Notes: generated by a model from the sequence alone, not told the origin. Counted from the stretch's first letter, positions 38,058 to 47,987 are shown. The stretch: 64,000 nucleotides of DNA from Microbispora corallina (GCF_016863035.1 NZ_BOOC01000005.1:310001-374000); one strand, 5' to 3'. Translations and numbers: made by a program.

Positions 38058-39827
38058 CTACTCCTCGTCCGGGCGGGCGCCCGGAGCAGCGTGTTCGTCG
38101 GCGTCGTGGGCGCCGTCTCGGCTCTCGCGGCCGGACGGGCCCTCAGGGGTCCGCCCGGCCCGTTCGGGCTCCTCCGGGCGCTGAGCGTCCTCGGCCTCCG
38201 GGGCGGCCGTCTCCGGCGTAGGGGCCACGTCGTCCGGGGCGGGCGCGGGCGCGCCGCCGCGGAGCGCGGTGACGATCTCGTTGAGCTCCTCGGCGAAGGT
38301 CGCGCCGCCGCCTTCGGTGCGGGTCAATCCTCCCACCGTGACCTTGCGGTCCCCGATCCGCACCCACAGCCGGCGCCGCCGGACGGTCAGCGAGAGCACG
38401 AGCCCGATGACGGCGGCGGCGGCGGCCAGCAGCGCGGGCATGCGCCCCGGGTCGTACGTGACCTGGAGGCTGATCCACTCCTTGACGCCGGTGAACTGGA
38501 TCTTCCCGGCGCCGTCGGCGAGCTCCTTGGTGTCGCCGACGTTGAGCGGGGCCGGCTGGGCCGACATCGCGCCGAGCGGCTTCAGGTGATCGGTGTCGAG
38601 CTGGTACACCGACTGCGGCCGCCCCGATTTCAGGCCGAGGTCGCCCCCGAACGGGAAGACCTGGACCGTGGGGTTGGCCGCGCCGGGGAAGATCGACACC
38701 CAGGCGCCGCCGTTCGGGACGGTCGTGGGCAGGAACCGCGCGAGGAAGCCGAGCTGGGTCGGCTGGGCGTCGGGGACCTTGATGACGCACTCGGACGTGT
38801 ACGTGGCCTGGTCGTCGGCGAGGCAGGGCACCGGCCCGTCGTAGGCCACCTGCCCCTTGCCGTCCGTCACCTTGAACGTGGGGGCGTACCCGTGGCCGAT
38901 GAGGTAGGTCAGCGTGCCGTTCACGTCGACCGGGTCGTTGACCTTGAGGTCCACGTCCCGGGGCGCCGAGGTGGGCGAGTCCTGGACCGTCAGGCGGGCC
39001 GAGTAGTCGAGCGGCTGGCCCGCCTTCGGCCCGGCGGCCACGTAGCTGGCCTGGAAGTCCTTGAGCGTGAACGAGAACGGCGTCAGCGACTCGGCCGTCA
39101 CCCGCTGCCCCGGCATGAAACGGTCGTAGGCGGCCACCGTGTTGGAGAAGCCGTCGCCCTCCACCACCAGCACGTTGCCGCGGTAGCCGTACAGGCCGCC
39201 GGCGCCGACCGCGAACAGCAGGACGAGCAACGCCAGGTGGAAGAGCAGGTTCCCGGTCTCCCGCAGGTAGCCCTTCTCCGCGGCGACCCAGTCGGGGCCG
39301 GTGACGACCCGGAAGCGCCTGCGGCGCAGCACGGCGGCCGCCTGCTCCACCGTCAGCTCGCCCTCGAACGCCTCGGCGTGCGGCAGGCGCAGGAGGTTGC
39401 GCGGCGCGGCGGGCGGCTTCCTGCGGATCTCCTTGAGGTGCGCGAGCGCCCGGGGCAGGACGCAGCCGGCCAGCGAGACGAACAGCAGCAGGTAGATGGC
39501 CGCGAACCAGGGCGAGGTGAAGACGTCGAACAGCCAGAACCTGTCCAGCCACTTAGCCTCGGTGGGGTTGTCGGTGAAGTACTGCGCGACCCTGGCCGGG
39601 TCGACCCCGCGCTGCGGGTAGAGCGAGCCGGGCACCGAGCCGAGCGCCAGCAGGAACAGCAGGATCAGCGCCGTGCGCATCGAGGTGAGCGTGCGCCAGG
39701 ACCAGCGCAGCCAGCCCCGCACGCCCAGGCCGACGGGGCGCCCCGGCTCCGGGGGCGCGCTCTCGATGGCGACCGGCGTCTCGGCGTCGGTCGCGGCGCG
39801 CTCGAGGTGGTCGTGGGGAGCGCTCAT
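38058..39827 (-). CDS. resB: Cytochrome c biogenesis protein ResB
   Basis: System II haem lyase subunit, 589 residues from ATG 39827, which overlaps the ccdA stop as TGATG. Segments TALILLFLLALGSVPGSLYP and LAGCVLPRALAHLKEIR are typical. A large extracytoplasmic domain lies between the second and the last transmembrane helices. The last 90 residues are a Pro/Glu/Asp-rich soluble tail. Confidence 0.95.
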   Translation of the reverse strand: MSAPHDHLERAATDAETPVAIESAPPEPGRPVGLGVRGWLRWSWRTLTSMRTALILLFLLALGSVPGSLYPQRGVDPARVAQYFTDNPTEAKWLDRFWLFDVFTSPWFAAIYLLLFVSLAGCVLPRALAHLKEIRRKPPAAPRNLLRLPHAEAFEGELTVEQAAAVLRRRRFRVVTGPDWVAAEKGYLRETGNLLFHLALLVLLFAVGAGGLYGYRGNVLVVEGDGFSNTVAAYDRFMPGQRVTAESLTPFSFTLKDFQASYVAAGPKAGQPLDYSARLTVQDSPTSAPRDVDLKVNDPVDVNGTLTYLIGHGYAPTFKVTDGKGQVAYDGPVPCLADDQATYTSECVIKVPDAQPTQLGFLARFLPTTVPNGGAWVSIFPGAANPTVQVFPFGGDLGLKSGRPQSVYQLDTDHLKPLGAMSAQPAPLNVGDTKELADGAGKIQFTGVKEWISLQVTYDPGRMPALLAAAAAVIGLVLSLTVRRRRLWVRIGDRKVTVGGLTRTEGGGATFAEELNEIVTALRGGAPAPAPDDVAPTPETAAPEAEDAQRPEEPERAGRTPEGPSGRESRDGAHDADEHAAPGARPDEE

Positions 39828-40561
39828 CAGATCACCGGCTCGAATCCGCCCACCCAGCCCTGCAGGCCGGCGATGAGGCCGCCCCACCAGCCGGTCACGA
39901 GCAGCACGCCCACGAGCACGAGCATGGCGCCCCCGATCCGGGTGATGAGCGGAGTGTGGCGGCGCACCGCCCTGAACGCGTGCAGCGCCCTGCGGTAGGC
40001 CAGCCCGGCGAGCACGAACGGCACCCCGAGGCCCAGCGCGTACGCGAAGGCGAGCGCCGCGCCCCGGGCGGCGCTCCCCTGGTCGACCGAGAGCGTGAGC
40101 ACGACGGCCAGGGTCGGCCCGATGCAGGGCGTCCAGCCGAGGCCGAAGACGACCCCGAGCAGCGGGGCGCCCGCGAGCCCGGCCGCCGGCCGGAGCCGGT
40201 GGAGGCGCATGTCGCGCTGGAGGCCGGGGACCAGCCCGAGGAAGGCCAGCCCGAGCACGATCGTCACGGCGCCGAGCACCCGTGTGATCACGCCGGCGTT
40301 GCCCAGCAGCGCCCCGCCGAGGCCCCCGAACAGCGCTCCCCCGAGCACGAACACCGCGGCGAACCCGAGCACGAACAGCGCGCTGCCCAGCACCATGCGT
40401 CCCCGTTTGGGGTCGCCGCTCATCCCCGTGACGTACGACAGGTAGCCGGGCACGAGCGGGAGCACGCACGGCGAGACGAACGACACCAGCCCGGCCAGCA
40501 CCGCGATGGGCAGGGCCAGCAGGATCGAACCGCTCGCGACGGTGGCGCCCAGGTCACTCAT
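39827..40561 (-). CDS. ccdA: Cytochrome c biogenesis protein CcdA
   Basis: Membrane thiol-disulfide carrier that moves reducing equivalents out to apocytochrome c. 244 residues, six helices, from ATG 40561. The redox-active Cys are in [16 protein letters not shown] and [16 protein letters not shown]. It overlaps the resA-like gene by 8 bp upstream. Confidence 0.95.
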   Translation of the reverse strand: MSDLGATVASGSILLALPIAVLAGLVSFVSPCVLPLVPGYLSYVTGMSGDPKRGRMVLGSALFVLGFAAVFVLGGALFGGLGGALLGNAGVITRVLGAVTIVLGLAFLGLVPGLQRDMRLHRLRPAAGLAGAPLLGVVFGLGWTPCIGPTLAVVLTLSVDQGSAARGAALAFAYALGLGVPFVLAGLAYRRALHAFRAVRRHTPLITRIGGAMLVLVGVLLVTGWWGGLIAGLQGWVGGFEPVI

Positions 40562-41120
40562 CGCTGACCTTGGTGACGGCCCCGAGGAGGTCGTCGTACT
40601 TGACCGCCCCGAGGGCGCGGGCGGCGATGCGGCCCTGCTGGTCGATGATCAGCGTGGACGGGATGGCCGCCGGCGGCACCGTGTCGTGGAACTCGAGCAG
40701 GACCTTGCCGCTCTGGTCGAAGATGCTCGGGTACCCCGGCTGCACGGTGCGGTCGTACGCCTGGGCGGAGGCCTGGAGGTCCTTGAAGTTGACCCCGAGG
40801 AACTCCACGCCCTTCGGCTTCATCCGGGACGCGATGTCCTTGAGCACGGGCGCCTCGGCGCGGCAGGGGGCGCACCAGGACGCCCAGAAGTTGAGCACGT
40901 ACACCTTGCCGGAGCCCAGTGTGGCGGTGCCGCCGTCGAGGGTGGCGCCCTCGATGGCAGGGGCCTTCTGGCGGTCGGCGGCGGCGAAGAACTGGACGCG
41001 GCCGTCCCCGGCCACGAAGCGCGTGTCCCCGGATCGGGGCTGGGACGTCTGGCCGCCCGCGCAGCCGGCGAGGGCCGTCACGGCCAGAGCGGCGATCACG
41101 GTCAGGCTCTTGGCGGACAC
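40554..41120 (-). CDS. resA: ResA/TlpA-like thioredoxin lipoprotein
   Basis: Extracytoplasmic thiol reductase that keeps the CXXCH motif of apocytochrome c reduced. 188 residues from GTG 41120. A lipoprotein signal ends LAGC at residue 19. The thioredoxin fold has the WCAPC active site in [17 protein letters not shown], and the cis-Pro is in [10 protein letters not shown]. First gene of the resA-ccdA-resB-ccsA operon. Confidence 0.94.
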   Translation of the reverse strand: MSAKSLTVIAALAVTALAGCAGGQTSQPRSGDTRFVAGDGRVQFFAAADRQKAPAIEGATLDGGTATLGSGKVYVLNFWASWCAPCRAEAPVLKDIASRMKPKGVEFLGVNFKDLQASAQAYDRTVQPGYPSIFDQSGKVLLEFHDTVPPAAIPSTLIIDQQGRIAARALGAVKYDDLLGAVTKVSDE

Positions 41121-41216
41121 GGGAGGACGACTCCTTGTACTACGACCGGTAGAGCTGTAAGCCTACCGACGCCCGCGGGTGCCCCGCCCAGAGGGTCGGG
41201 ATCGGGCCCGGGACGC

Positions 41217-41921
41217 TCAGTCTTCCGGCTCTCCGCGCACGGCCTCCGGCAGCGGCGGGTCGGCGTGCTCGAACAGCGCGGCCTCGCCCTGCGGCTCCGC
41301 GACCTGCCGCAGCAGGGCCCCGGCGGGCTCGCTGTAGCCGACGCTGATGAGCCGTCCGCCCTCGAACGTGAAGCTGGTGAGGCTCGCCAGCGAGCACTGG
41401 CGGCGGCGAGGGTCGTGCCAGAGCCGCCGGCCCTCCGCGGCCAGGCGCGTGATCCAGATGGGCAGCTGGTGGCTGACGAGCAGCGCCTCGTGGCCCCGCA
41501 CCTCACCGCGCGCGTCGTCGATGACCGCCTTCATGCGCGCCACCACGTCGACGTACGGCTCGCCCCAGGACGGGCGGAACGGGTTGCGGAAGTGGCGGTA
41601 GGAGCGGGGGTCGCGGAACACCCCGCCGCCCCCTGCCACCCGCAGGCCCTCGAAGACGTTGCCCGCCTCGGTCAGCCGCTTGTCGGTCCGCACCTGGAGG
41701 CCCAGGGCCTCGGCGGAGGGGGCCGCGGTCTCCTGGGCTCGCTCCATGGGCGAGCTCCACACGGCGACGATGTCCCGGCCGGCGACGGCCTTGGCGACCG
41801 TCTCGGCCATCCGGCGGCCGGTCTCGGACAGGTGGTAGCCCGGGAGCCGGCCGTACAGGACGCCCGCCGGGTTGTGGACCTCTCCGTGCCGGAGGAGGTG
41901 GATGATGGTCATTTCTGTCAT
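41217..41921 (-). CDS. Histidine phosphatase-superfamily (phosphoglycerate mutase-like) protein
   Basis: 234 residues (231 from the ATG at 41912). The phospho-His motif LLRHGEVHNPAG is near the N-terminus and the second catalytic His is in LLVSHQLPIWI. The substrate is not fixed by sequence; the family includes phosphatases for sugar phosphates and cofactors. Immediately upstream of the cytochrome c operon on the same strand with 96 bp in between. Confidence 0.9.
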   Translation of the reverse strand: MTEMTIIHLLRHGEVHNPAGVLYGRLPGYHLSETGRRMAETVAKAVAGRDIVAVWSSPMERAQETAAPSAEALGLQVRTDKRLTEAGNVFEGLRVAGGGGVFRDPRSYRHFRNPFRPSWGEPYVDVVARMKAVIDDARGEVRGHEALLVSHQLPIWITRLAAEGRRLWHDPRRRQCSLASLTSFTFEGGRLISVGYSEPAGALLRQVAEPQGEAALFEHADPPLPEAVRGEPED

Positions 41922-41933
41922 GACCTGGACAGC

Positions 41934-42842
41934 CTACCCGGCGGGGAGCTCCGAGCAGGTGGAGGCCAGCGCGTCGACGGCGGCGCGGATCGCGGGGCGG
42001 CGGGCCGCGTCGCTGCGCCAGACGGCGTAGATCCGGCGTGTCGGCGGCGGCTGGATCGACAGCACCTCGACCCCGTCGGGAAGCGCCCCCCGGCCCAGCC
42101 GCGGGATCAGCGCGCAGCCGTGGCCGGCCGCGACGAGCGCGAGCTGCGTCGGGTACTCGTCGGCCATGCAGACGATCTGCGGCTCGTGCTCCTCGGAGCG
42201 GAGCAGGAAGATCAGGAAATCGTGGCAGACCGTGCCCGGCGTCGAGCTGATCCAGCAGTCTCCGGCGAGGTCGGACATCCGCACGCCGGGCTTGCGCGCC
42301 AGCGGGTGACCGGACGGCACCACGACGTCGGCCACGTCGTCGAGCAGGGCCGTGCGGGACAGGCCCTCGGGCAGCGCCATCGGCCGGTTCAGCCAGTCCT
42401 GCACCACGGCGAGGTCGATCTCGCCCCGCGCCACCTCCCGGATCTGCCGCTCCGGCTCCCGTTCGTACAGGACGACGCCGAGGTCGGGGTGGCGGGCCTT
42501 CATCAGGGACAGCGCCCGGGGCAGGATCCCGCGCGCGGCCGTGGGGAACGCCGCGACGGTGAGCCTGCCGACCACCTCGCCGCGCAACGCCTCGAAGTCG
42601 GCCTCGGCGGTCTCCACCAGGGCGAGGATGCGCTCGGCGTGCTCGGCGAGCAGCCCGGCGGCGTCGGTGAGCCGCACGCCGCGGCCGTTGCGCTCGATGA
42701 GGACGGCCCCGGTCTCGCGCTCGAGCTTGGCCAGCTGCTGCGAGATCGCGGAAGGAGTGACCAGCAGCGCCTCGGCCGCCGCGCCGATCGAGCCGTACAC
42801 CGCGACCGCGTGCAGGGCCTTCAGCCGGTTCAGATCCAACAT
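41934..42842 (-). CDS. LysR-family transcriptional regulator
   Basis: 302 residues with an N-terminal winged helix-turn-helix (RLKALHAVAVYGSIGAAAEA followed by TPSAISQQLAKLE) and a two-domain periplasmic-binding-like effector domain. It is divergent from a 40-codon gene and a DMT transporter across 73 bp, the normal layout of a LysR regulator and its target efflux or uptake gene. Stop 41934 is 12 bp from the start of the phosphatase. Confidence 0.92.
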   Translation of the reverse strand: MLDLNRLKALHAVAVYGSIGAAAEALLVTPSAISQQLAKLERETGAVLIERNGRGVRLTDAAGLLAEHAERILALVETAEADFEALRGEVVGRLTVAAFPTAARGILPRALSLMKARHPDLGVVLYEREPERQIREVARGEIDLAVVQDWLNRPMALPEGLSRTALLDDVADVVVPSGHPLARKPGVRMSDLAGDCWISSTPGTVCHDFLIFLLRSEEHEPQIVCMADEYPTQLALVAAGHGCALIPRLGRGALPDGVEVLSIQPPPTRRIYAVWRSDAARRPAIRAAVDALASTCSELPAG

Positions 42843-42877
42843 GTAGCCAGTCTAAACCGTCCGCCTTAGAAAAACTT

Positions 42878-42898
42878 GCTTGTACTCAACAATTAAGC
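42878..42898. promoter_or_regulatory. Candidate LysR box
   Basis: GCTT at 42878 and AAGC ending at 42898 form a symmetric pair around 13 bases in the 73-bp divergent promoter. LysR boxes are typically T-N11-A palindromes, so the fit is approximate. It is AT-richer than neighbouring DNA. Confidence 0.3.
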
Positions 42899-42915
42899 GA
42901 TGCGAAGATGTTGGC

Positions 42916-43038
42916 ATGAGAATCTTCAACAAGCTCTTCACGAAGTCCGCCCGTCGCGACGAGATCTCCTACCTGGAGACCCTCGCCGTCCACGCGCGTC
43001 AGAGCCGGACGCGCCGTCCCTCCTCCTCCGCCCGCTGA
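42916..43038 (+). CDS. Small basic protein, 40 aa, unannotated leader gene of a DMT transporter
   Basis: ATG 42916 opens a 40-codon frame that ends TGA 43036-43038, two bases before the GTG start of the downstream DMT transporter. The peptide is basic (IFNKLFTKSARRDEI, then VHARQSRTRRPSS). About 90 percent of third positions are G or C, as in true genes here. The transporter has no ribosome site of its own, so translational coupling is expected. The gene could be a real small protein or a regulatory leader. I do not know its family. Confidence 0.6.
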   Translation: MRIFNKLFTKSARRDEISYLETLAVHARQSRTRRPSSSAR

Positions 43039-43040
43039 CC

Positions 43041-44018
43041 GTGCGCCCCCGCCACCTCGCCCTCGCGGTGGGCCTCGCCGCGGTCTGGGGGTTCAACTTC
43101 GTCGTCATGGAGGCCGGGCTCCGGCACTACCCGCCGCTGATGTACGCGGCGCTGCGGTTCCTGCTGGCCACCTTCCCGGCCGTGCTCGTCGTCGGTGGGC
43201 CGCGGGTCCCGTGGCGCCGGGTCCTCGCCACCGGTGCCACGCTCGGCGTCGCCCAGTACGGCCTGCTCCTGCTGGGCATGCGGGCCGGGATGCCGGCGGG
43301 GCTGACGTCGCTGGTGATCCAGGTGCAGGCGGTATTCACCGCGCTGTTCGCGACCGTGCTGCTGCGCGAGCGGCTGGGGCGGCGACGGGTGATCGGCATG
43401 GCCGTCGCCTTCGCCGGCCTCGGCCTGATCGCGGCCGGTGTGGTGGCGAGGTCGGGGGCGATCCCGTTCGGGGCCTTCCTGCTGTGCGTGGGCGCCGCAG
43501 CCGGGTGGGGCGCCGGCAACGTCGCGACCCGCCGGGCCGCGCCGCCCGACTCCCTGCGGTTCATGGTCTGGGTGAGCGCGGTGTCGGCCGGGCCGCTCCT
43601 GCTGCTGGCGCTGGTCACGGAAGGGGCGTCGTCCCTCACCTCGTTCACGGCCGAGGGCGTCGGGGCAGTCATGTACACCGCCTTCCTCTCCACGCTGGGC
43701 GGGTTCGGCGTGTGGGGATGGCTGCTGACCCGCTACAACGCCTCCGTGGTGGCGCCGTACAGCCTGCTCGTTCCGGTGTTCGGGCTGGCCTCCGCCGCCC
43801 TGGTCACGGGCGAGCCCGTCTCGCCGGTCACGGTCGCGGCGGGCGGACTCATTTTGGCCGGGCTGCTGTACGCCAACTCCCGGCCGCGGGTCGTCCCCAC
43901 GCCGCCGGAGCAGGGCTACCTCCGGGCGCTCGCCGTCCAGACACGCGCCCGCCGCGCCGCCCTCGACGCCGTCCTCCTGCCGCCGCTCTCCGCCCCCACC
44001 GACCGCCCCACCCGCTGA
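43041..44018 (+). CDS. EamA/DMT-superfamily transporter
   Basis: 325-residue membrane transporter with about ten helices in two EamA repeats, from GTG 43041. Motifs: AVWGFNFVVMEAGLRHYPPL in the first helix region and the duplicated GLIAAGVV and SLLVPVFGLASAAL. Divergent LysR gene suggests it is induced by its own substrate or a related compound. Substrate unknown. The frame stays open upstream, but the GTG directly after the small gene is the best start. Confidence 0.88.
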   Translation: MRPRHLALAVGLAAVWGFNFVVMEAGLRHYPPLMYAALRFLLATFPAVLVVGGPRVPWRRVLATGATLGVAQYGLLLLGMRAGMPAGLTSLVIQVQAVFTALFATVLLRERLGRRRVIGMAVAFAGLGLIAAGVVARSGAIPFGAFLLCVGAAAGWGAGNVATRRAAPPDSLRFMVWVSAVSAGPLLLLALVTEGASSLTSFTAEGVGAVMYTAFLSTLGGFGVWGWLLTRYNASVVAPYSLLVPVFGLASAALVTGEPVSPVTVAAGGLILAGLLYANSRPRVVPTPPEQGYLRALAVQTRARRAALDAVLLPPLSAPTDRPTR

Positions 44019-44073
44019 CGGGGTTTGTTCCGTTCGCGCAGGAACCGGGAGACAATGGTCACGGGGTACGGAG

Positions 44074-44721
44074 ATGAGCGAGATGACTACGAAGAGTGAC
44101 GGGAACGATGCTACGGTGAGCCGCGTGAGCAGCGCACTCGAGTACTGGCCCGCCCCGCCCCCTTGGGGCTGGACGGCGGACGACCTCGATCACCTGCCTG
44201 CGGAGGGCCCGAACGGCGAGCCCGACTTCTTCAAGCACGTCGAGCTGATCGATGGAGCACTTGTCTTCATGTCCCCCCAGCGGCGGTTCCATCAACTTCT
44301 CATCCGCAGGTTGAGTGAGCGGCTCGACTCCCAGGCGCCGGATCATCTGGTGGCTGTCGACCAGATGGATGTGAAGCTGAGCCGGCGCACGCGTCCGTGT
44401 CCCGACGTGATGGTGATCGACGCCGAGGCCGCCGCCGACTACGAGCGGACGTACTACCTCCCCGAAGAAGTGCACCTCGTAGTCGAGATCGTCTCGCCGG
44501 AGTCGGTGGACCGGGACCGCAAGACCAAGCCGCTGCGGTACGCCGAAGCGGGCATCCGGCACTTCTGGCGCGTCGAGGAGGACGCCGGCCGGCCCGTCGT
44601 CTACGTCTACGAGCGGGATCCCGCGGGCGGCGCCTACAGCCTCACGGGCATCCACCACGAACGGCTGGCCGTGTCCGTCCCCTTCCCGATCGACGTGGAC
44701 CTCGCCGTACTCGTGAAGTGA
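44074..44721 (+). CDS. Uma2-family (DUF820) PD-(D/E)XK nuclease-fold protein
   Basis: 215 residues. Core motifs of the Uma2 family: PDVMVIDAEAA for the first catalytic Asp, LVVEIVSPESVDRDRKTK for the Glu and Lys region, and the YAEAGIRHFWRVE signature. The fold is nuclease-like, but the function of this large actinobacterial and cyanobacterial family is unknown. It ends 3 bp from the hemL stop, convergent. Confidence 0.88.
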   Translation: MSEMTTKSDGNDATVSRVSSALEYWPAPPPWGWTADDLDHLPAEGPNGEPDFFKHVELIDGALVFMSPQRRFHQLLIRRLSERLDSQAPDHLVAVDQMDVKLSRRTRPCPDVMVIDAEAAADYERTYYLPEEVHLVVEIVSPESVDRDRKTKPLRYAEAGIRHFWRVEEDAGRPVVYVYERDPAGGAYSLTGIHHERLAVSVPFPIDVDLAVLVK

Positions 44722-44724
44722 GGG

Positions 44725-46020
44725 TCAGGACTCCCCGGCCTGGGCGGCGGCCTTGGCGGCGATGGGAAGGGCCTCGGCGATCCGCGTGAGGGCCTCGTCG
44801 TCGTGGGCGGCCGACAGGAACCACGCCTCGTAGGCCGAGGGCGGCAGGTAGACCCCCTGGTCGAGCATGCTGTGGAAGAACGCCCGGTAGGCGGCGGCGT
44901 TCTGGGTCCTCGCCGAGTCGAAATCGGTTACCGGCTGGTCGGTGAAGAAGATCGAGAAGAGGTTCCCGGCCCGCTGGAGCCGGTGGGGCACGCCGGCCGC
45001 GGCGAGGGCGTCGGAGGCCGCGCGGCCGATGACTAGGGCCGAGGCGTCCACCCGGTCGTACACGTCGTCGTCGCAGGCCCGCAGGGTGGCGAGCCCGGCG
45101 GCGCAGGCCAGGGGGTTTCCCGACAGCGTGCCGGCCTGGTAGACGGGCCCCTCGGGGGCGAGGGCGGCCATCACGTCGGCCCGCCCGCCGAACGCCGCCG
45201 CGGGCAGCCCGCCGCCCATGACCTTGCCGAACGTCATGAGGTCGGCCTCGACCGGGTCGAGCCCGTACCAGCCGGCCGCGGAGACGCGGAACCCGGTCAG
45301 CACCTCGTCGATGATGAGCAGCGCGCCGTGCTCGGTGCACAGCTCGCGCAGCCGCCGGTTGAAGCCCTCCGCGGGCGGGACGACGCCCATGTTGGCCGGG
45401 CAGGCCTCGGTGATGACGCAGGCGATCTCGAACGTCCGGAACGCCTCCTCGACCGCGTCGAGCGCGTTGTACGGCAGGACGATCGTGTCGGCCGCGGACG
45501 CCCCGGTGACGCCGGGGGTGTCGGGGAGGCCGAACGTGACGACGCCCGAGCCCGCCGAGGCGAGCAGCGCGTCCACGTGGCCGTGGTAGCAGCCGGCGAA
45601 CTTCACGACCTTGGACCGCCCGGTGAAGCCCCGGGCCAGCCGTACGGCGGACATGGTGGCCTCGGTGCCGGAGCTGACGAGCCGGACCCGCTCCACGGGC
45701 GCCACACGGGAGACGATCTCCTCGGCCAGCAGGACCTCGCCCTCGGTGGCCGTGCCGAACGACAGGCCCCGCCCGAGCGCCTCCTCGATCGCGGCCACGA
45801 CGGCGGGGTGGCGGTGGCCCAGGATCATCGGGCCCCAGGAGCACACGAGGTCGACGTAGCGGTTGCCGTCCACGTCGGTGATGTACGGACCCTCGCCCGA
45901 GGCCATGAACCGGGGGGTGCCGCCCACGGCGCCGAAGGCGCGCACCGGCGAGTTGACGCCGCCAGGAACGATCCGGCGGGCACGGTCGAACAGGTCCTCG
46001 GAGGTCTGCGTTCGCGTCAC
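44725..46020 (-). CDS. hemL: Glutamate-1-semialdehyde 2,1-aminomutase
   Basis: PLP-dependent transamination of glutamate-1-semialdehyde to 5-aminolevulinate, the C5 route. 431 residues from GTG 46020. N-terminal signature [18 protein letters not shown], the PLP Lys in [17 protein letters not shown], and [10 protein letters not shown]. It is the last gene of the haem block, 63 bp after a prim-pol-like gene. Partner of HemA in the same window. Confidence 0.97.
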   Translation of the reverse strand: MTRTQTSEDLFDRARRIVPGGVNSPVRAFGAVGGTPRFMASGEGPYITDVDGNRYVDLVCSWGPMILGHRHPAVVAAIEEALGRGLSFGTATEGEVLLAEEIVSRVAPVERVRLVSSGTEATMSAVRLARGFTGRSKVVKFAGCYHGHVDALLASAGSGVVTFGLPDTPGVTGASAADTIVLPYNALDAVEEAFRTFEIACVITEACPANMGVVPPAEGFNRRLRELCTEHGALLIIDEVLTGFRVSAAGWYGLDPVEADLMTFGKVMGGGLPAAAFGGRADVMAALAPEGPVYQAGTLSGNPLACAAGLATLRACDDDVYDRVDASALVIGRAASDALAAAGVPHRLQRAGNLFSIFFTDQPVTDFDSARTQNAAAYRAFFHSMLDQGVYLPPSAYEAWFLSAAHDDEALTRIAEALPIAAKAAAQAGES

Positions 46021-46083
46021 GCCCCCCAGATTACGGGGACACGCCGCACGCGCGCGGCACACGGCCCCCCGGAGTGGAGGGCC

Positions 46084-46728
46084 CTACTCGCAGAAGTCGG
46101 CGAGCAGGTCGAGAACGCGCAGGGGGTCGGGCAGCGGCCGCCCGTCCGGAGGCCTGATCCACTCGATCGCGCCGCCCGTGGGCAGCGTGGACGGCGGCGC
46201 CAGGACGTAGCTCTCCCGGCAGTGCCAGCGCAGGCCGGGCGTCGCGTCGATGGTCTCCGGGCCGGCGTCGAGGTGGCAGGACCACCACTCGTCCTCGTCC
46301 TCGGGGGCGCCGCGGGTGGCCACGAAAAAAAGCACCCGGTCGCCGTTCTCGGCGACCGGGCCCGTCTCGAATCCGGCGGCGTCCATCGCGGCGAGCGCGG
46401 GTACCCCCGCCGCCGCGGGTACGTCGAACACGTCGAACACCCTGCCGGTGGGCAGAATCACGTTGGCGTCCGGCTCCTGCTCCCACCACCGGGTCAGCAG
46501 GGCCGTGTCGGTCGTCGCCTGCATCTGCCAGGCGGGCGACAGCGGATGCATCCCCGGGTCGGGACAGCCCACCCGGTCGCAGGAACAGGCCCTGCCGCCC
46601 TCTGCCAGCGGGTGAGCCCCCTGGCAGCTCGCCCAGCCCAGCTGGGCGTACTCGAGCACCGAAGTGATCTTCCGCGGTGCCCGGTGCGCACGCCGTTTCG
46701 TGCGGCGAGCCAGCGGTACCCCCACCAT
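46084..46728 (-). CDS. Bifunctional DNA primase/polymerase (prim-pol)-domain protein, N-terminal domain only
   Basis: 214 residues from ATG 46728 with GGAG 7 nt before it. It has a Cys-rich loop (GRACSCDRVGCPDPGMHPLS), NVILPTGRVFDVFDVP with an acidic motif, and ESYVLAPPSTLPTGG, all features of the D5-associated prim-pol N-terminal domain found in actinobacteria. No helicase or replication partner is encoded nearby, and the gene sits between hemB and hemL. Whether it still has enzyme activity is open. Confidence 0.75.
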   Translation of the reverse strand: MVGVPLARRTKRRAHRAPRKITSVLEYAQLGWASCQGAHPLAEGGRACSCDRVGCPDPGMHPLSPAWQMQATTDTALLTRWWEQEPDANVILPTGRVFDVFDVPAAAGVPALAAMDAAGFETGPVAENGDRVLFFVATRGAPEDEDEWWSCHLDAGPETIDATPGLRWHCRESYVLAPPSTLPTGGAIEWIRPPDGRPLPDPLRVLDLLADFCE

Positions 46729-46865
46729 GGCGCTCCTCCCCACAAGCCGACCCGCCCGGCGGTCGGCCGGGACGGTCGGCAGATCCGGCCCGGGATCGCC
46801 GGACCATGCTCCCGATGATGCACCCCTGGTCGCCCCCCTCGCGGCGCGACCCCCGGGATGAGCAG

Positions 46866-47888
46866 TCAGGATAGTCGGCGCGCGACCTCGGTCGCCCAGT
46901 AGGTCAGGATCAGGTCGGCCCCGGCGCGCCGGATCGCCACCAGCGACTCCATGATCACCCGGTCGCGGTCGATCCAGCCGTTGGCCGCGGCGGCCTCCAC
47001 CATCGCGTACTCGCCGCTGACCTGGTAGGCCGCGACCGGCACCTCGACCAGGTCGCGGACCTGGCGCAGGATGTCCAGGTACGCCAGGGCGGGCTTGACC
47101 ATGACGGCGTCCGCGCCCTCGGCCAGGTCGAGCCGCACCTCGCGCAGCGCCTCGCCGACCGGGCCCGCCGGGTCCTGCTGGTAGGCGCTGCGGTCGCCGA
47201 ACTGCGGCGCGCACTCGGCGGCGTCCCTGAACGGCCCGTAGAAGGCCGAGGCGTACTTGGCCGAGTAGGCGAGGATCGGGGTCTGCTCGAAGCCGGCCGC
47301 GTCGAGCCCCGCCCGGATGGCGGCCACCTGGCCGTCCATCATCCCGCTGGGCGCGATCACCTGCGAGCCCGCCGCGGCCTGGGCGACCGCGGCCGACGCG
47401 TACCGCTCCAGCGTGGCGTCGTTGTCGACCTCGCCGTCCTCGGTCAGCAGCCCGCAGTGGCCGTGGTCGGTGTACTCGTCGAGGCAGGTGTCCGACATCA
47501 GGACGAGGGCGTCGCCGAGGTCGGCCGCGAGCTCGCGCAGGGCGACCTGGACGATGCCCTCCGGGTCGTCGGCCCCCGAGCCCCTGGCGTCCTTGTGCTC
47601 GGGCACGCCGAACAGGATGAGGCCGCCCACGCCCGCCTCGGCCGCCTCGTGGGCGGCCTTGCGCAGCGAGTCGCGGGTGTGCTGGACGACGCCGGGCATC
47701 GAGCCGACCGGCTGCGGCTCGGCGATGCCCTCCTTGACGAACATCGGCAGGACCAGCTCGGCCGGGTGCAGCCGCGTCCCGGCGACCATCCGCCGCAGCG
47801 ACGCCGTACGGCGCAGCCGCCGCGGGCGCGCGACCGGGAACTGCGCGAGGCCGGCGGCCTGCGCGGGAGTGTGGGGCGTGGCAGTCAC
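46866..47888 (-). CDS. hemB: Delta-aminolevulinic acid dehydratase (porphobilinogen synthase)
   Basis: Joins two 5-aminolevulinate molecules to porphobilinogen. 340 residues from GTG 47888, chosen because GGAG precedes it; ATG 47915 is an alternative. The metal/substrate region is LMSDTCLDEYTDHGHCG, the Schiff-base Lys lie in AYSAKYASAFYGPFRDA and ADAVMVKPALAYLDILR. Follows hemD by about 100 bp on the same strand. Confidence 0.97.
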   Translation of the reverse strand: MTATPHTPAQAAGLAQFPVARPRRLRRTASLRRMVAGTRLHPAELVLPMFVKEGIAEPQPVGSMPGVVQHTRDSLRKAAHEAAEAGVGGLILFGVPEHKDARGSGADDPEGIVQVALRELAADLGDALVLMSDTCLDEYTDHGHCGLLTEDGEVDNDATLERYASAAVAQAAAGSQVIAPSGMMDGQVAAIRAGLDAAGFEQTPILAYSAKYASAFYGPFRDAAECAPQFGDRSAYQQDPAGPVGEALREVRLDLAEGADAVMVKPALAYLDILRQVRDLVEVPVAAYQVSGEYAMVEAAAANGWIDRDRVIMESLVAIRRAGADLILTYWATEVARRLS

Positions 47889-47987
47889 TGTGCTCTCCAC
47901 TCGGGTGACCCTCATGCAAGGGTCAACACGCCGGGGCCGATCGGCGATTTCCCCGGCTTCATCTTGGATCGTGCTGACGCGCTCCGG

